Positions 33,273 through 41,820 of a stretch of DNA of 64,000 nt are shown in pieces. Source of the DNA: Choristoneura fumiferana (Eukaryota > Arthropoda > Insecta > Lepidoptera > Tortricidae). Numbering within the stretch: position 1 is the stretch's first letter; each line of letters begins with the position of its first letter. The notes beneath the pieces were generated by a model. The model saw nothing but the letters and a program-made list of their open reading frames with translations. It searched no databases and was not told the origin of the DNA. Made by a program: the position numbers and the translations under genes. The stretch covers positions 1,526,224 to 1,590,223 of the forward strand of contig NC_133498.1 in the NCBI RefSeq assembly GCF_025370935.1, given 5' to 3'.

Positions 33273-33467
33273 ATGAATAAACGAGTTCGTAAGTTAGATC
33301 CCCTCGTTACTTGCTTCGTTCCCACCTGCAAAAATACAGTTATAAAGAATCGTAAAAAACATTTTTTCCACGTGCCGAGGTCTTCGAGAGTACAATGGTG
33401 TGCTGCTGTAAATAAAACAAACGTACCAAAAACTGGTAGTCTTTACATTTGCGAAGATCATTTGAAT
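33273..33467 (+). CDS. transposase exon 1: THAP zinc finger
   Basis: 65 codons from ATG at 33273 to the donor AAT|GTAAGT at 33468, phase 0. It shows the C2CH pattern of THAP domains: C14-x4-C19 (TCFVPTC), HFFHVPR with the family's HxFP-like motif, the invariant W45 in VQWCAA, and C60-x2-H63 (CEDH) at the end. THAP domains read about 5-11 bp sites in transposon ends. There is no other in-frame ATG upstream within a good context; a TTG-initiated extension of four codons is possible but unlikely. Confidence 0.78.
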
Positions 33468-33533
33468 GTAAGTAAGTATCTACTTATCTACAATATAACC
33501 TATGTATTTTAATCGTAGAACAAGATTGTTTTC

Positions 33534-34333
33534 TAGAGATGGGCCGGATCCTGGTTTGCTGGGTAATGGGTAACGGGTACCCGGCATAATTTTTGCCGAA
33601 TCTGCCGGGTAACCGGCAAAATTACCCGGCATTAAAATACCTTCCATATCCACCGCTCGGAAGGGCGAAGCTGTGTGGGGTGAGGCAGAGAGTGACACTC
33701 AGTTTGATTTGTTTTTACATCACAATCTGTCGAATTTAAAGTTTGATTATTGATTCACAACATTAAAAAATTTTAAAAATTAGTACTTAAATATCTCAAT
33801 GACTAGTTGCTATAATAATGATTAATAAATGAGAAAGTCGTGGCCTAGTGGTTTGACCCATCGCCTCTCAAGCAGAGGATTGTGGGTTCAAACCCCGGCT
33901 CGCACCTCTTTGAGTTTTTCGAAATTCATGTGCGGAGTTACATTTGAAATTTACCACGAGCTTTGCGGTGAAGGAAAACATCGTGAGGAAACCTGCACAA
34001 ACCTGCGAAGCAATTCAATGGTGTGTGTGAGTGAAGTTCCCAATCCGCACTGGGCCCGCGTGGGAACTATGGCCCAAGCCCTCTCATTCTGAGGGGAGGC
34101 CTGTGCCCTGCAGTGGGACGTATATTGGCTGGGAGTATGAAATAACTTGATCTAATACTAAAATCTGTTAAAATTATAAGTTGATTTAAATAAAAGCGCA
34201 ATAACCATTTTCCTATGAAAACAGTTGGTTTCTTTTTTTTTATTATTACATGTTATCCGGTATCTGGCCGGATCCTGAAAAAGTGCCGAAACTGCCGGGT
34301 ACCGGATCCTAGCCGGGTACCCGGTGCATCTCT
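33534..34333. mobile_element. hAT-type MITE in the transposase intron
   Basis: TAGAGATGGGCCGGATCCTG at the left and CCGGGTACCCGGTGCATCTCT at the right are inverted ends rich in GGGTACCCGG/CCGGCA words. An 8-bp direct repeat TTGTTTTC flanks it (33526-33533, 34334-34341). 8-bp duplication with AGAGATG ends is the hAT pattern. Without it the host intron would be about 120 bp. Confidence 0.75.
33835..34133 (+). mobile_element. SINE family A nested in the hAT-type MITE
   Basis: CGTGGCCTAGTGGTTTGACC head, GGGTTCAAACCCCGGC B-box region, full body, and a degenerate tail GGCTGGGAGTATGA. A GTGA duplication in the body (GTGTGTGAGTGAAGTTCC) is a private change. Confidence 0.8.
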
Positions 34334-34396
34334 TTGTTTTCCTTGATTTGCCTGTTTTTTGACGATTACTAATGAATTGTTCTCATTTTATTCTAG

Positions 34397-35158
34397 CTGG
34401 AAGAAGCATTACTAAACTACCAAGATTGGATGGACCAAAAAACCAATAGACCCCGACTGAATCCCCAAGTCCCAAATTATTTAATGAACATAAATAAAGA
34501 CCCACGTCTTCTGCCATCAACATCCACATCAACAGTTAATGTAGATCCTGTACCAAATGTGCAAGAAAAAGGTGTGCTGTGCATTCCTGGCTGTTCTCAT
34601 AAATCTATCCAAGTAAAACCCACTATGGTCAATCGCTTGGTTGGTGCAAGGATTTTCAGAAAAAGGAAACTTTTACATTCATTTGAAGAAGAGTCATCAG
34701 AGGGACATGATCCATCGACAGTTGGAAGTACAACAGAATTTTCTGAAAATGAAAGTTCTAGTAACTTACCAATACAAAAAAGTTTAGCTGGCAGGTCTTT
34801 TATGTTAAGTTTAATAGAAAAAAAACCGTTTTCATATATTGGTGTTCCTAAACAATATTATTGGATTATTCAATATATTGCAAAAGAATTAAAGATACCT
34901 TCTTTACATATTATAATAACATTTTATAAGTTAAAAAATAATGAAACATTCGCCAAAATAAAAGACCTTTTTGAAATTTCATTAACTACATTGTGGAGAA
35001 TATTTAACAAATCTTTGAAAGCACTGAGTTTATTTTTTAGACAAGTAATATATTGGCCAACAGCCCTGGACATTAAGAGGAACCTTCCTACTGCTTTTAC
35101 TACAAGCAAATGTTCAGGCAATAATAGATTGCTTCGAGGTAGAAATAGAAAAGCCTAA
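34397..35158 (+). CDS. transposase exon 2, N-terminal part (linker and HTH)
   Basis: Acceptor TTATTCTAG at 34388-34396; the exon opens LEEALLNYQDWMD, which continues the CEDHLN of exon 1 as seen in related transposases. A Ser/Thr-rich low-complexity linker follows, then the helical part LKIPSLHIIITFYKLKNN and SLTTLWRIFNKSL, which looks like the helix-turn-helix that precedes a DDE core. The frame closes at 35156-35158, shortly after the shift near 35100-35112; the last 15 or so residues are out-of-frame read-through. Confidence 0.7.
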   Translation: MEEALLNYQDWMDQKTNRPRLNPQVPNYLMNINKDPRLLPSTSTSTVNVDPVPNVQEKGVLCIPGCSHKSIQVKPTMVNRLVGARIFRKRKLLHSFEEESSEGHDPSTVGSTTEFSENESSSNLPIQKSLAGRSFMLSLIEKKPFSYIGVPKQYYWIIQYIAKELKIPSLHIIITFYKLKNNETFAKIKDLFEISLTTLWRIFNKSLKALSLFFRQVIYWPTALDIKRNLPTAFTTSKCSGNNRLLRGRNRKA

Positions 35159-35642
35159 AAAACCTGTAGACCAGGCCCTTACATGGTCCCAATACAAGAA
35201 TTGTAATACCATAAAGTATTTGATAAGTGCTACCCCAGATGGTTTTATAAATTTCGTGTCCGAAGGTTATGGAGGACGTATTAGTGACATGTATTTAGTT
35301 GAACAAAGTGGATATTTAGAGATAATACCAGCTAATGCTACTATACTAGCAGACAGGGGTTTCAAGCATTTAGAATCACATTTAGTTAAGAAATCTGTAA
35401 AAGTTCTGCGCCCGCCTAGTGTACTCAAAGGCACAAAAATGACAAAAGCAGAGGTGATTGATAGTAAAATTTTAGCTAGTTTACGCATACATATAGAAAG
35501 GGTTATCAGGAGGGTAAGACTTATTAAAATGTTGAAGCCACATGCTGTTGTAAATAATAAATTATTAAACATACTAGATGATGCAGTGGTAGTTGCTTGT
35601 GGACTTATAAATTTACAGTCGCCTGTCATAAGGAAGTATTAG
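35112..35642 (+). CDS. transposase exon 2, catalytic part (DDE core)
   Basis: Open from 35112 to TAG at 35640-35642, 176 codons, one base out of phase with the preceding part. It carries all three catalytic acids (VQAIIDCFEVE; GGRISDMYLVE; RIHIERVIRRV), the TWSQYK and ISATPDGFINFVS motifs and ILADRGF, all expected in this order for DDE_4/ISL2EU-like cores. No other stop or frameshift was seen, so the core itself is well kept. The C-terminus ends NLQSPVIRKY. Confidence 0.75.
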   Translation, partial: VQAIIDCFEVEIEKPKKPVDQALTWSQYKNCNTIKYLISATPDGFINFVSEGYGGRISDMYLVEQSGYLEIIPANATILADRGFKHLESHLVKKSVKVLRPPSVLKGTKMTKAEVIDSKILASLRIHIERVIRRVRLIKMLKPHAVVNNKLLNILDDAVVVACGLINLQSPVIRKY

Positions 35643-35696
35643 GCATTGGAAGGCCAATTTAGGCCAAAATCAGTGAATAATTATTAATTTTGGGTT

Positions 35697-35702
35697 TTTA
35701 TT
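35697..35702 (-). terminator. candidate poly(A) signal of the YqaJ gene
   Basis: TTTATT on the plus strand reads AATAAA on the minus strand, 118 bp past the YqaJ stop and between the two convergent stop codons. If used, the two transcripts overlap by roughly 100 bp. Confidence 0.4.
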
Positions 35703-35787
35703 TATCAAAGTGTACAATATTCAAGAAAACTGTATGTTATATTTGTATAATTTTTGATAACTGTGTGTTACTATAAATGGTATAACT

Positions 35788-35793
35788 AATAAA
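35788..35793 (+). terminator. AATAAA poly(A) signal of the transposase gene
   Basis: AATAAA 146 bp after the transposase stop codon. It is 27 bp from the end of the convergent YqaJ reading frame. Confidence 0.5.
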
Positions 35794-35819
35794 AGAGACA
35801 CAATACGATTCATTGACTT

Positions 35820-37151
35820 TTATTTATCATAATGTACAATATCTAACATTTTCCTAAAAATAAATTTCTCCCAAAACATTTCACCTTCTTTCACTAACTT
35901 TTCTGCAAACAATCTGTCATAGTACACCCAGTGTTCATGGTAGGATTTATTTCTTTCGAAGTCTGGATCAGCTATACATAATAAAGCTTTTTTCATGTTC
36001 ATCGCCAACATTTGCAGCTGTATTTGGGCATTACATTTAGCCGATATCACACTATCTTTAACATAGCTTTCCATAGTTTTATTACTACTAGGGCATTTGA
36101 TTTCTACGGTGAAGCCATGTTCTACACATAATCCATCTGGTGATGCCCCTACAAAAGGTGTGATTAATTTAAATCCACATTGAATTATTTCAATATTCAT
36201 TTTTTTCATTATTTCATTCACCACTTCTTTTTCCAAACGTTTTCCTCTTTTGATAGCCTTTGTTTCAGGAATCTTATAACCTCCAAGAATGGATTTAACT
36301 AATGCTCCATCAGTGCTGCACTTTGTGCATTCATAAATCTTTGATGCAGTAACTCGCCCCTGCCTTAAAATATGCCACAGCTGACTGTGAGCTTGGCTGC
36401 GTGTTTGGTTTTCAATTTCATCAATTACCTCTTTAGTTAATTTATTTTCGACAAAGATTTTCAATTTTGTGTAATCTGTTAACTCATCTTGGGATGAACT
36501 AGTTGTATAGTAATCCAGTAAAAGCTTGAAAACTCTGAAACTATCCAATGTTATTACTGTATTGTTATAGTCAGAAAACAAAGAATCTTGCATATTTCTT
36601 TTCCGACATTCTTGTAAAAATGCAGCTTTTTTAAGAGAATTGGGAAGATTGGTTGTTGCTGGCAAACGTTTTCCCATTTCTTTGGCTAAAATACATTTAT
36701 CTTGAGTCACTGCCGCCGAGAGTTTTGGCTGGATCCAATAGCAGCGCACAGATGTGACTGAAGGCTCTTCAGTCCGCTTAATAAGCCACATGATAAAACA
36801 AATTGAATGTTTGCATCCACCCTGACTTGCAGCACAATCTTCACATTTCACATCCAATATTGTTTCTTCTGCCTCGTTAATGCTTGCGACAACTGAGTAC
36901 ATTTTAGTACGAACTCGGTGCTCAGGAGTTACTCTGCCCTTGATAAAGCACACAGCATTCTCTCGTTTCACTTCCACATAGCCTACAGAAGTTTCGACGT
37001 AAGCATCCCTTGATGACAATAAAACCTTAGCTCCCCGGATCTCGGCAACGTTAAAGGAGTCGTTTTCACGCATGTATTGCAACAACATCATATAGTCCAC
37101 CTTGGGAAGGTTGCGGCTGTCTGCCATGGCATAACCGTCCGAAACTTTCAT
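35820..37151 (-). CDS. SWIM-like zinc motif + YqaJ (lambda-exonuclease family) nuclease, transposon-borne
   Basis: 443 codons, uninterrupted, ATG at 37149-37151, TAA at 35820-35822. Residues 103-115 form C-x2-C-x6-C-x-H (CEDCAASQGGCKH), a SWIM-like zinc site. Residues about 255-430 form a YqaJ/PD-(D/E)XK domain: GRVTASKIYE (265-274), RLEKEVV with E307, GASPDG with D339, VEIKCP with E350 and K352, and NAQIQLQ with Q376 and Q380. These are the metal- and DNA-binding positions of lambda-exonuclease-type enzymes, and all are present. The gene is convergent with the THAP/DDE transposase, 177 bp between the stops. Family knowledge: ISL2EU-type transposons carry such a second protein; its exact role in transposition is not established. 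No intron is needed. Acts presumably in the nucleus on DNA ends. Confidence 0.85.
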   Translation of the reverse strand: MKVSDGYAMADSRNLPKVDYMMLLQYMRENDSFNVAEIRGAKVLLSSRDAYVETSVGYVEVKRENAVCFIKGRVTPEHRVRTKMYSVVASINEAEETILDVKCEDCAASQGGCKHSICFIMWLIKRTEEPSVTSVRCYWIQPKLSAAVTQDKCILAKEMGKRLPATTNLPNSLKKAAFLQECRKRNMQDSLFSDYNNTVITLDSFRVFKLLLDYYTTSSSQDELTDYTKLKIFVENKLTKEVIDEIENQTRSQAHSQLWHILRQGRVTASKIYECTKCSTDGALVKSILGGYKIPETKAIKRGKRLEKEVVNEIMKKMNIEIIQCGFKLITPFVGASPDGLCVEHGFTVEIKCPSSNKTMESYVKDSVISAKCNAQIQLQMLAMNMKKALLCIADPDFERNKSYHEHWVYYDRLFAEKLVKEGEMFWEKFIFRKMLDIVHYDK

Positions 37152-37238
37152 GGCAAATCAATTTATTAAATATAACAATGCTTTTTCAATACAAAACGAA
37201 CAACCTCGGCCACACCTCGGCTAACAACACAACACTGC

Positions 37239-37362
37239 AGGGCTACTACGAAACTCGAAGTTCGTGTCGTGTGGTCGTCCCTCTAACACTTACACTATTT
37301 AATACGAGAGCGAGAGGGACCGCACGACACGAACTTCGAGTTCCGAGTTTCGTAGTAGCCCT
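37239..37362. mobile_element. palindromic MITE family P, copy
   Basis: AGGGCTACTACGAAACTC to GTTTCGTAGTAGCCCT, near-perfect arms, centre CTATTTAATACGAGAGCG. It lies just outside the YqaJ start, probably inside the 5' flank of the ISL2EU-type transposon. Confidence 0.7.
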
Positions 37363-37618
37363 ACTGATATTTGAAATGACACCGATATTTTTTGACATTG
37401 ACACCTTTTTGACATTTGGCATTTTTGAAGAAGAAGAAGAAGAAAGAAAGAATTTATTTGAAATATAACAAGGTTACAATTTAGATTCATCGGCGGACTC
37501 CGCACTAGACTCTGGGCCTGTATCGCGGAGACCAGAGAATTTACAATTTACAGCAGTTACTTAAGTAATTGAACTACTTAATACTAAGTTGACACAAAGC
37601 AAATTCTTAACCTAAAGT

Positions 37619-37744
37619 GGGCGTGTGTGTGTGCGTGTGTGTGCGTGTGTGTGTGCGTGTGTGTGTGCGTGTGTGTGTGCGTGTGTGTGTGTGTATGTGT
37701 GTGTGTGTGTGTGTATGTGTGTGTGCGCGTGTGTATAAGTGTGT
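37619..37744. repeat. TG/TGCG microsatellite
   Basis: About 125 bp of GT dinucleotides with regularly spaced GC variants (GTGTGTGTGCGTGTG). Located in the 3' UTR of the LINE. Confidence 0.85.
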
Positions 37745-37752
37745 AAATTTAA

Positions 37753-40701
37753 TTACAGGCTGCCTGCAATAACCTCCTCAGTTTCATCGTAGCTAAGAGT
37801 CATCAACCACGTTTCAATAACTTTTTTGAGATTTTTTTGGGATAACTTTTTCATATTTCTTATATGCTTACACGCTTTATTGTAAATGTATGTATGGGAG
37901 TAAGGTGGCAATCGCCTCGCAAATGTTGTTCTTATGGTCGGTGTCGGTATTTTATATTTGCGTTGTTTGGTAAGGTTTGCAAAATCTTTGGATGAGACAG
38001 TTAACTTGTGGATTACTGTAGTTACTTTTGAAATAAATAATTGACGTACACGTAAGACTTTAGCTACACAATAAAGTTCATTAGTGGGGAATCTGCGAGG
38101 TTTACTTAGCATGACCTTAAGCACTGCTCGTTGAGCAGTCTCCAGTTCTCTCAAAGTAGTTTTAGCGATGCCACCCCATGCCAACAGGCAGTATGTAAGG
38201 GCAGACTGGCATAAGGCTTTATAAACTAATGTTAATATATATTTAGGTGCAGATTTACGTAGGGACTTGACGATAAAAATAGTTTTTCTGATTTTACCAG
38301 CTAATGAGGAAACATGTTCTTTAAAAGAAAGATTTTTATCAACTACTACACCAAGATACTTAATCATGTCAACATTTTCTGTGGATGGACAGTTACAGTT
38401 TAAAGATGGATTAGAGTTCGGTGAGCATGAGTGTATTCTAAGTTTAATCGTTTCAGGTGGGCTAGAAGAGCGTGTTTTGTGAAAGGGGAGGAATTTTGTC
38501 TTTTTAACGTTTAATGTTAAAAGGTTTTTACTTAACCAAAGCGCAATTTTAGACATTTCCTTTTCAGCTGTTTGTAAGACAGCGTCCCAGGAGTTTTCGT
38601 GGAATAGAATAACCGTGTCATCAGCGTAGCATATTAGGTCTGATTCTTGAATTGGGATGTTAAATATATCATTCATGTAAATGGCAAAAAGAGTTGGACC
38701 TAGTATGCTACCCTGAGGGACTCCATAGCTTACAGGGAGCTGTTCGCTAACTAGAGATCCGACTTTTACACACTGCCTACGATTCGTAAGATAACTGCGG
38801 AACCATTCAAGTGTAATACCTCTAATACCCATGCTGGCGAGTTTTTGTAGCAGTATTGGAATCGAGACTGTGTCAAATGCCTTAGCTAGGTCAAGGAAGA
38901 CGCCGAGGCAACATTTATTTTGATCTAAATAATAAGCTATTCGTTTTGTTAATAGTACTACGGCGTCTTCCGTTGACTTCTTTCGTCTGAACCCAAACTG
39001 TTTATCAGCAAGAAGGGATTGGTTTTCAAGATATTCTACTAGACGCTTGCTTACTATTTTTTCTAGGAGTTTGGAAAATATGCTTAACAAAGTAATGGGT
39101 CTGAAATTAGTTGGGGACGTTTTATCGCCATCTTTGTGTATTGGTGACACAACGCCCAGCTTCCATACGTTAGGAAACCTCCCATTTGCTAAACTTAGGT
39201 TAAAAATATGCGTCAAAGGTGCTACTATATATGGATGGATCAGTTTGATTAGCAGAGGAGTATATCCATCGAAACCAGGGGCGCTACCCAGCCGAAGGTC
39301 TTTGATTAATTCAGTAACTTCTTTATCGTCAGTAGGTAAAAGAAACATGGAGTTTACTGGAGCATTATTATTGCTGACTTCGGCTGCGAGAGTATTTTCA
39401 GTCATTTCTAGTTTATTTAACGTTTCGTCTGCTAGCATTTTACCAATCTTTGAAAAATATTCGTTACAAGCATTTAACGAGTTAATTGGATTAGCGGAAC
39501 AGAGGAGAGATGCGGCGTCATTTTTAGTCTTTGAGATCTTGCATATACTTTTAATGTTGTGCCAAAGCTTCTTAGGATCATTTTTGCTGTCTAGTAAGAG
39601 TTTATTCTCGTAACTAGATTTAAGCCTATGCAGTAAATTTGTGAGAAAGTTACGGTATCTTTTATAAGTTACTTGAAGAATAAGGTCATTTGGATTTTTT
39701 CTAGCCTGAAGGTGGAGGAAGTCGCGGTTACGCTGACATTTAATCAGGCCAGGAGTAATCCATGGCTTGACATTAAATCTAGTTCGAGATACAACAACAT
39801 CTTTCATGTTTGTGCGAATAGCATTATTTAATGTATTAACCAGAAATGTTGTTGCACTGTCTACATCATTTGTTTCGAAGATAGGTGACCAGTCTACAGA
39901 TTTTAAATTGTTAACAAGCGCAGTGTGATCTATTATAGTTTTTGTGCGTTTGGGTGCATCAGGGTTAAGCTTTACTCTGGGTAATCCTAAAATACATAAA
40001 TCATGATCTGTAATACCAGACTGCGCTACAAATCCATTACCTCCGATTCCGTTTTTGACAAAAATATGGTCTAGACAAGCTTGTCCTCTAGTTGGAGTTG
40101 TGATAGCGGGGAGCAGTAAGTGCTCGGTAAGAAGACACAGGTATTCAGAACATTGCTCACTTAGTGGGAAGTTACAAATATCTAAGTTCAGGTCACCTGC
40201 TACAATCGTAATTTTGCTGTTGTTCCCTTCTCGCAATAATGTTTCCAAGGACGTTAAAAATTCGTCTATTAATGAAAAGGATGGAGAGCGATAAATACCT
40301 ATTATATTTACATCTGTTCCTAGGGAGATTTTTAAACAGTTGCAATCGTTCATCAGAGGTTCTGACACATTTGCGTTCCATGAGTCACTGATGTAAACTA
40401 CTACGCCACCACTTTTGTTTATGAACTTTTTTGTACGATGACTGTAGTATCCATCGATCACAGGTAAGTACATGCCTTCTGCAAGCCAGCACTCAGTTAG
40501 TACGATAACGTCAAAGGTTACTTTTAATCGCTTTAAGGTTACAATAAACTCGTTAAAATTCTTTTGAATACTGCGTATGTTGAAAGTGAGGATTTTAAAT
40601 TGTGAATTAGAAACCGAAATAGCTTCACCACACTTCTCCAGGCTCTCAAACGTGCGACAGTTGATTTTCAGTAGTTGATCTGCTTCTGTTACGTAGTCCA
40701 G
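37753..40701 (-). CDS. LINE ORF2: AP endonuclease + reverse transcriptase
   Basis: Open without stop from 40701 to TAA/stop at 37753-37755, 982 codons. The first ATG is at 40471-40473 (906 codons), but the endonuclease domain clearly begins earlier: ILTFNIRSIQKNFNEF and VLTECWL, which hold the catalytic N and E, lie upstream of that ATG. Counting from the ATG: GDLN (93-96), LDHIF (134-138), TDHD (155-158) complete the endonuclease; the RT has NFRPI (457-461), FLDLAKAFDTV (526-536), GVPQGSILGP (584-593) and YADD (616-619). All catalytic residues are present. The protein nicks target DNA and primes reverse transcription there. The frame upstream is closed by TAA at 40702-40704 directly followed by CTG, so no ATG is available for a full-length product. 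Confidence 0.85.
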   Translation of the reverse strand: MDYVTEADQLLKINCRTFESLEKCGEAISVSNSQFKILTFNIRSIQKNFNEFIVTLKRLKVTFDVIVLTECWLAEGMYLPVIDGYYSHRTKKFINKSGGVVVYISDSWNANVSEPLMNDCNCLKISLGTDVNIIGIYRSPSFSLIDEFLTSLETLLREGNNSKITIVAGDLNLDICNFPLSEQCSEYLCLLTEHLLLPAITTPTRGQACLDHIFVKNGIGGNGFVAQSGITDHDLCILGLPRVKLNPDAPKRTKTIIDHTALVNNLKSVDWSPIFETNDVDSATTFLVNTLNNAIRTNMKDVVVSRTRFNVKPWITPGLIKCQRNRDFLHLQARKNPNDLILQVTYKRYRNFLTNLLHRLKSSYENKLLLDSKNDPKKLWHNIKSICKISKTKNDAASLLCSANPINSLNACNEYFSKIGKMLADETLNKLEMTENTLAAEVSNNNAPVNSMFLLPTDDKEVTELIKDLRLGSAPGFDGYTPLLIKLIHPYIVAPLTHIFNLSLANGRFPNVWKLGVVSPIHKDGDKTSPTNFRPITLLSIFSKLLEKIVSKRLVEYLENQSLLADKQFGFRRKKSTEDAVVLLTKRIAYYLDQNKCCLGVFLDLAKAFDTVSIPILLQKLASMGIRGITLEWFRSYLTNRRQCVKVGSLVSEQLPVSYGVPQGSILGPTLFAIYMNDIFNIPIQESDLICYADDTVILFHENSWDAVLQTAEKEMSKIALWLSKNLLTLNVKKTKFLPFHKTRSSSPPETIKLRIHSCSPNSNPSLNCNCPSTENVDMIKYLGVVVDKNLSFKEHVSSLAGKIRKTIFIVKSLRKSAPKYILTLVYKALCQSALTYCLLAWGGIAKTTLRELETAQRAVLKVMLSKPRRFPTNELYCVAKVLRVRQLFISKVTTVIHKLTVSSKDFANLTKQRKYKIPTPTIRTTFARRLPPYSHTYIYNKACKHIRNMKKLSQKNLKKVIETWLMTLSYDETEEVIAGSL

Positions 40702-40995
40702 TTATCTAGTTTGTTTAAGTAAAAATTAGACAAGGTCAGTATAAAGTTAGCGCTTGAGAGACTGTTACGAAGTGTTGCCAGCTGATCGGTAAAATTAGGT
40801 AATGCCTGTATGTAGTGAAAATTAATTACATTAGTGTAGAAAAAGTGTGTGAGTGAGTGTGTTGTGTGTGTATGTGAGTGTAGTATGTATAGTAAGTATT
40901 TAATATTATTTATACTAATGTTGAGATCAGTTCGTGGAATAAAATATAATATTTTTAACTTATAAAGAAAAATAATTATTATTGCGAAAACAAGT

Positions 40996-41820
40996 TTACG
41001 TGGTTCTATCCTGTCCGGCTTGTCCAGCCGGTCCAACCCTTTGTTCCAGGTCGTCCAGAGAAGATATGCGGGAGCTCGGCTTGTTGTCATTTTCGCGAAC
41101 GTAGATGACACCGTTCCGAGTCCAACAGTAGCGGAAGCCGTTTGCAGTAGCCCGCAGCCTGGCTTCGCGAAATAACAATCTATTTTCTCGCGTGAGTCGT
41201 TCATTTACATACAGCTTCCGCGGAGCTCCGCCTACAATAGTTTCCGATGTCAGGTTGCGTCTGGCTTTTGCAGCCTTAAGTAGTTCGTCTCTCTTTTGCC
41301 GGCGTAACAGTTTAACTCGAATTGGGCGCGGCTTATGGTCGTCATTACTATTGAGTTTAGAGCCCCTTGGGCGCATGGGTCCGACTCGGGCGATGTCGTC
41401 GACGTCCGTTTCCAGCAATTGAACCCCGATAATTTGTGATGTTGTGAGCAATATATGGGTGAGGTTCTCAGTATCACTCTCTGGCACACCAACGATCTCC
41501 AATTCGTTCCTCATCGAATGTTGTTCTTGAGCATTGACTTGTTGTTGTAGGTGAGCTACAGATGATTTTAATGTAGCAATTTCAAAGTCTGCCTGTTCGA
41601 GCTTCGTCAAAAATTGCGCGTGTTTATCAGTCAGGGAGACCGATAGGATCGATATCTGCTCTTTAAGTTCAATGACCTCTTGTCTAAGTAAACTTATTTC
41701 ATTATTTTGAGTTTTCATCTCGCTTAGGTCTTGTCTGAGTTGACGCAACTCGGCGAGAGCGTCAGGGGTTTGAATCTCGTCGTTGGACTTCCCTTTATTA
41801 AGCTTCGAGTTCTTACTCAT
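40996..41820 (-). CDS. LINE ORF1: coiled-coil RNA-binding protein
   Basis: 274 codons from ATG 41818-41820. Residues 20-102 form a heptad-rich coiled coil (LAELRQLRQDLSEMK; EVIELKEQISIL). Residues about 105-245 look like the RRM/C-terminal part of L1-type ORF1 proteins and baculovirus-FP-like domains: ELEIVGVPES, RPIRVKLLRRQKRDEL, KLYVNERLTRENRLLFREAR. These trimeric proteins bind the LINE RNA. There is no zinc knuckle. The frame is intact. It lies upstream of ORF2 in the same orientation with a 291-bp gap. Confidence 0.8.
   Translation of the reverse strand: MSKNSKLNKGKSNDEIQTPDALAELRQLRQDLSEMKTQNNEISLLRQEVIELKEQISILSVSLTDKHAQFLTKLEQADFEIATLKSSVAHLQQQVNAQEQHSMRNELEIVGVPESDTENLTHILLTTSQIIGVQLLETDVDDIARVGPMRPRGSKLNSNDDHKPRPIRVKLLRRQKRDELLKAAKARRNLTSETIVGGAPRKLYVNERLTRENRLLFREARLRATANGFRYCWTRNGVIYVRENDNKPSSRISSLDDLEQRVGPAGQAGQDRTT

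Larger units (their letters stand above)
33273..35642 (+). pseudogene. THAP-domain DDE transposase of ISL2EU/Harbinger type (frameshifted)
   Basis: Two exons are readable: 33273-33467 (THAP zinc-finger DNA-binding domain) and 34397 onward (linker, helix-turn-helix and catalytic core), separated by a GT-AG intron of 929 bp. The protein would bind the transposon ends and cut and paste them. The DDE triad is visible: D in QAIIDCFE (35127-35129), D in GRISDMYL (35286-35288) and E in HIERVIRR (35496-35498). The frame changes by +1 near 35100-35112, between the HTH part and the first D, so this copy cannot make one continuous transposase. An AATAAA lies at 35788. THAP plus a DDE_4-like core next to a YqaJ gene is the gene set of ISL2EU-type elements (family knowledge). 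The element ends were not found. Confidence 0.8.

Noticed and set aside
35267..35629. 120-codon minus frame opposite the DDE core
   Set aside because: Antisense shadow of the transposase core.
33123..37422. TIRs for the ISL2EU-type transposon
   Set aside because: Compared 33040-33270 with the complement of 37152-37422; only short TGTCA/TGACA words are shared, so no terminus is claimed.
39047..39613. 188-codon plus frame opposite LINE ORF2
   Set aside because: Antisense shadow of the reverse transcriptase gene.
40689..41204. 171-codon minus frame overlapping the end of LINE ORF1
   Set aside because: Low-complexity frame in the inter-ORF region and in a shifted frame of ORF1; a shadow.
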